Source: an uncultured Bacilli bacterium (GTDB lineage: Bacteria; Bacillota_I; Bacilli_A; RF39; UBA660). From it: a stretch of 13,711 nucleotides of DNA. Both the position numbers and the translations under genes were made by a program. The notes beneath the pieces are model-generated. The model made no database searches, had not been told where the DNA came from, and saw only the letters and a program-made list of their open reading frames with translations. The DNA lies in the NCBI GenBank assembly GCA_947632685.1, contig CANRQD010000023.1, positions 1-13,711 of the forward strand, read 5' to 3'. Shown one piece after another: positions 13,410 to 13,711 of this stretch; position 1 is the stretch's first letter; each line of letters starts with the position of its first letter.

Positions 13410-13711
13410 GTGTGTTTTCCAATTGCGACAACAGTGTCGTCGCAATTGAGTTGGTCTCATTATTTAGAACTTCTAAAAATAGATGAAGAACCTAAAAGAA
13501 GGTTTTATATGAAGGAAACAATTAATTCTAAATGGAGTGTTCGTGAACTTCAAAGACAAAGAGATTCATTATTATATGAAAGATTAACTTTATCTGCTGA
13601 TAAGGAAAAAATATTAGAATTATCTGAAAAAGGACAAATACTAAAAACAAGTAAAGATTTAGTAAAAGATCCTTTTGTTTTAGAGTTTTTGGATATAAAA
13701 GAAAATACGAA
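13410..13711 (+). CDS. YhcG/DUF1016 nuclease-family protein, 5'-truncated and open at right edge
   Basis: The reading frame codes for FPIATTVSSQLSWSHYLELL, then FYMKETINSKWSVRELQRQ, ERLTLSADKE, and DLVKDPFVLEFLDI, which is the middle of the DUF1016 N-terminal domain found in YhcG-type proteins (C-terminal PD-(D/E)XK nuclease, expected beyond the window). Family members normally have about 90 residues before this point. Here the likeness reaches back only through RRKFYV (codons from 13395), preceded by TAA at 13392, and no N-terminal part is seen upstream in any frame. GTG 13410 could serve as start, with AAAGGAG (13393-13399) upstream; ATG 13408 is better spaced but its frame stops after 13 codons. 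The gene is probably a truncated or rearranged copy. YhcG genes often sit in defence or mobile regions. Confidence 0.72.
   Translation, partial: MCFPIATTVSSQLSWSHYLELLKIDEEPKRRFYMKETINSKWSVRELQRQRDSLLYERLTLSADKEKILELSEKGQILKTSKDLVKDPFVLEFLDIKENT
13420..13448. repeat. GC-rich inverted repeat inside the yhcG-like gene
   Basis: Two perfect 10-bp arms, CAATTGCGAC (13420-13429) and GTCGCAATTG (13439-13448), flank a 9-nt spacer; an alternative inner pairing CGACA/TGTCG also exists. About half the bases are G or C, against very few in the surroundings. The arm-spacer-arm shape resembles a tyrosine recombinase core site, but it also codes for the IATTVSSQL part of the protein. Confidence 0.75.

Overview
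The window comes from a very AT-rich, low-GC Gram-positive-type bacterium. TGA is a real stop (it ends the genes at 1680-1682 and 7988-7990) and Trp is TGG, so this is the standard bacterial code and not the Mycoplasma code. Ribosome binding sites are strong (GGAGG or GGTGAT types). The lysine/asparagine-rich proteins and the N-terminally anchored surface protein at the left edge resemble uncultured gut Bacillota (RF39/Erysipelotrichia-like Bacilli or related Clostridia). That placement is an inference from style, not a measured result.

Layout from left to right. (1) 44-2657, plus strand: three separately promoted genes, namely an anchored surface protein with evenly spaced cysteine pairs, a NUDIX hydrolase and a DUF362 protein. 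(2) 2688-3218, minus: an acidic protein I do not recognise, convergent with the DUF362 gene over a shared hairpin terminator. (3) 3470-5279, plus: an overlapping pair, a DUF4474 membrane-anchored protein and a calcineurin-like phosphoesterase. (4) 5301-6652, minus: pyrB-pyrI, both subunits of aspartate carbamoyltransferase, from a near-consensus promoter with almost no leader. (5) 6811-9725, plus: a tightly overlapping lipid operon of two PlsC-type acyltransferases and an AMP-forming acyl-CoA/acyl-ACP synthetase, ended by a long compound hairpin. (6) 9739-13171, minus: an AraC/Rob-type regulator, then a two-gene unit of a soluble VirD4/HerA-like ATPase and a cysteine-rich repeat protein. (7) 13410-13711, plus: the start of a YhcG/DUF1016 nuclease gene that lacks its normal N-terminus and carries a GC-rich inverted repeat; it runs off the right edge.

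Regions 1-5 look like ordinary chromosome: surface, pyrimidine synthesis and phospholipid synthesis. The right third (9.7-13.7 kb) looks accessory. The pair at 9739-12298 is the best candidate for an undescribed system: a DNA-pumping type ATPase with no conjugation genes nearby, apparently co-transcribed with a 13-cysteine protein whose pattern I otherwise associate with hypothetical proteins of Candidate Phyla Radiation bacteria. No tRNA, rRNA, CRISPR array, transposase or integrase was seen. The longest stretches without a gene are 3219-3469 (two divergent promoters and an orphan hairpin) and 13172-13409 (nothing clear apart from possible promoter sequence).
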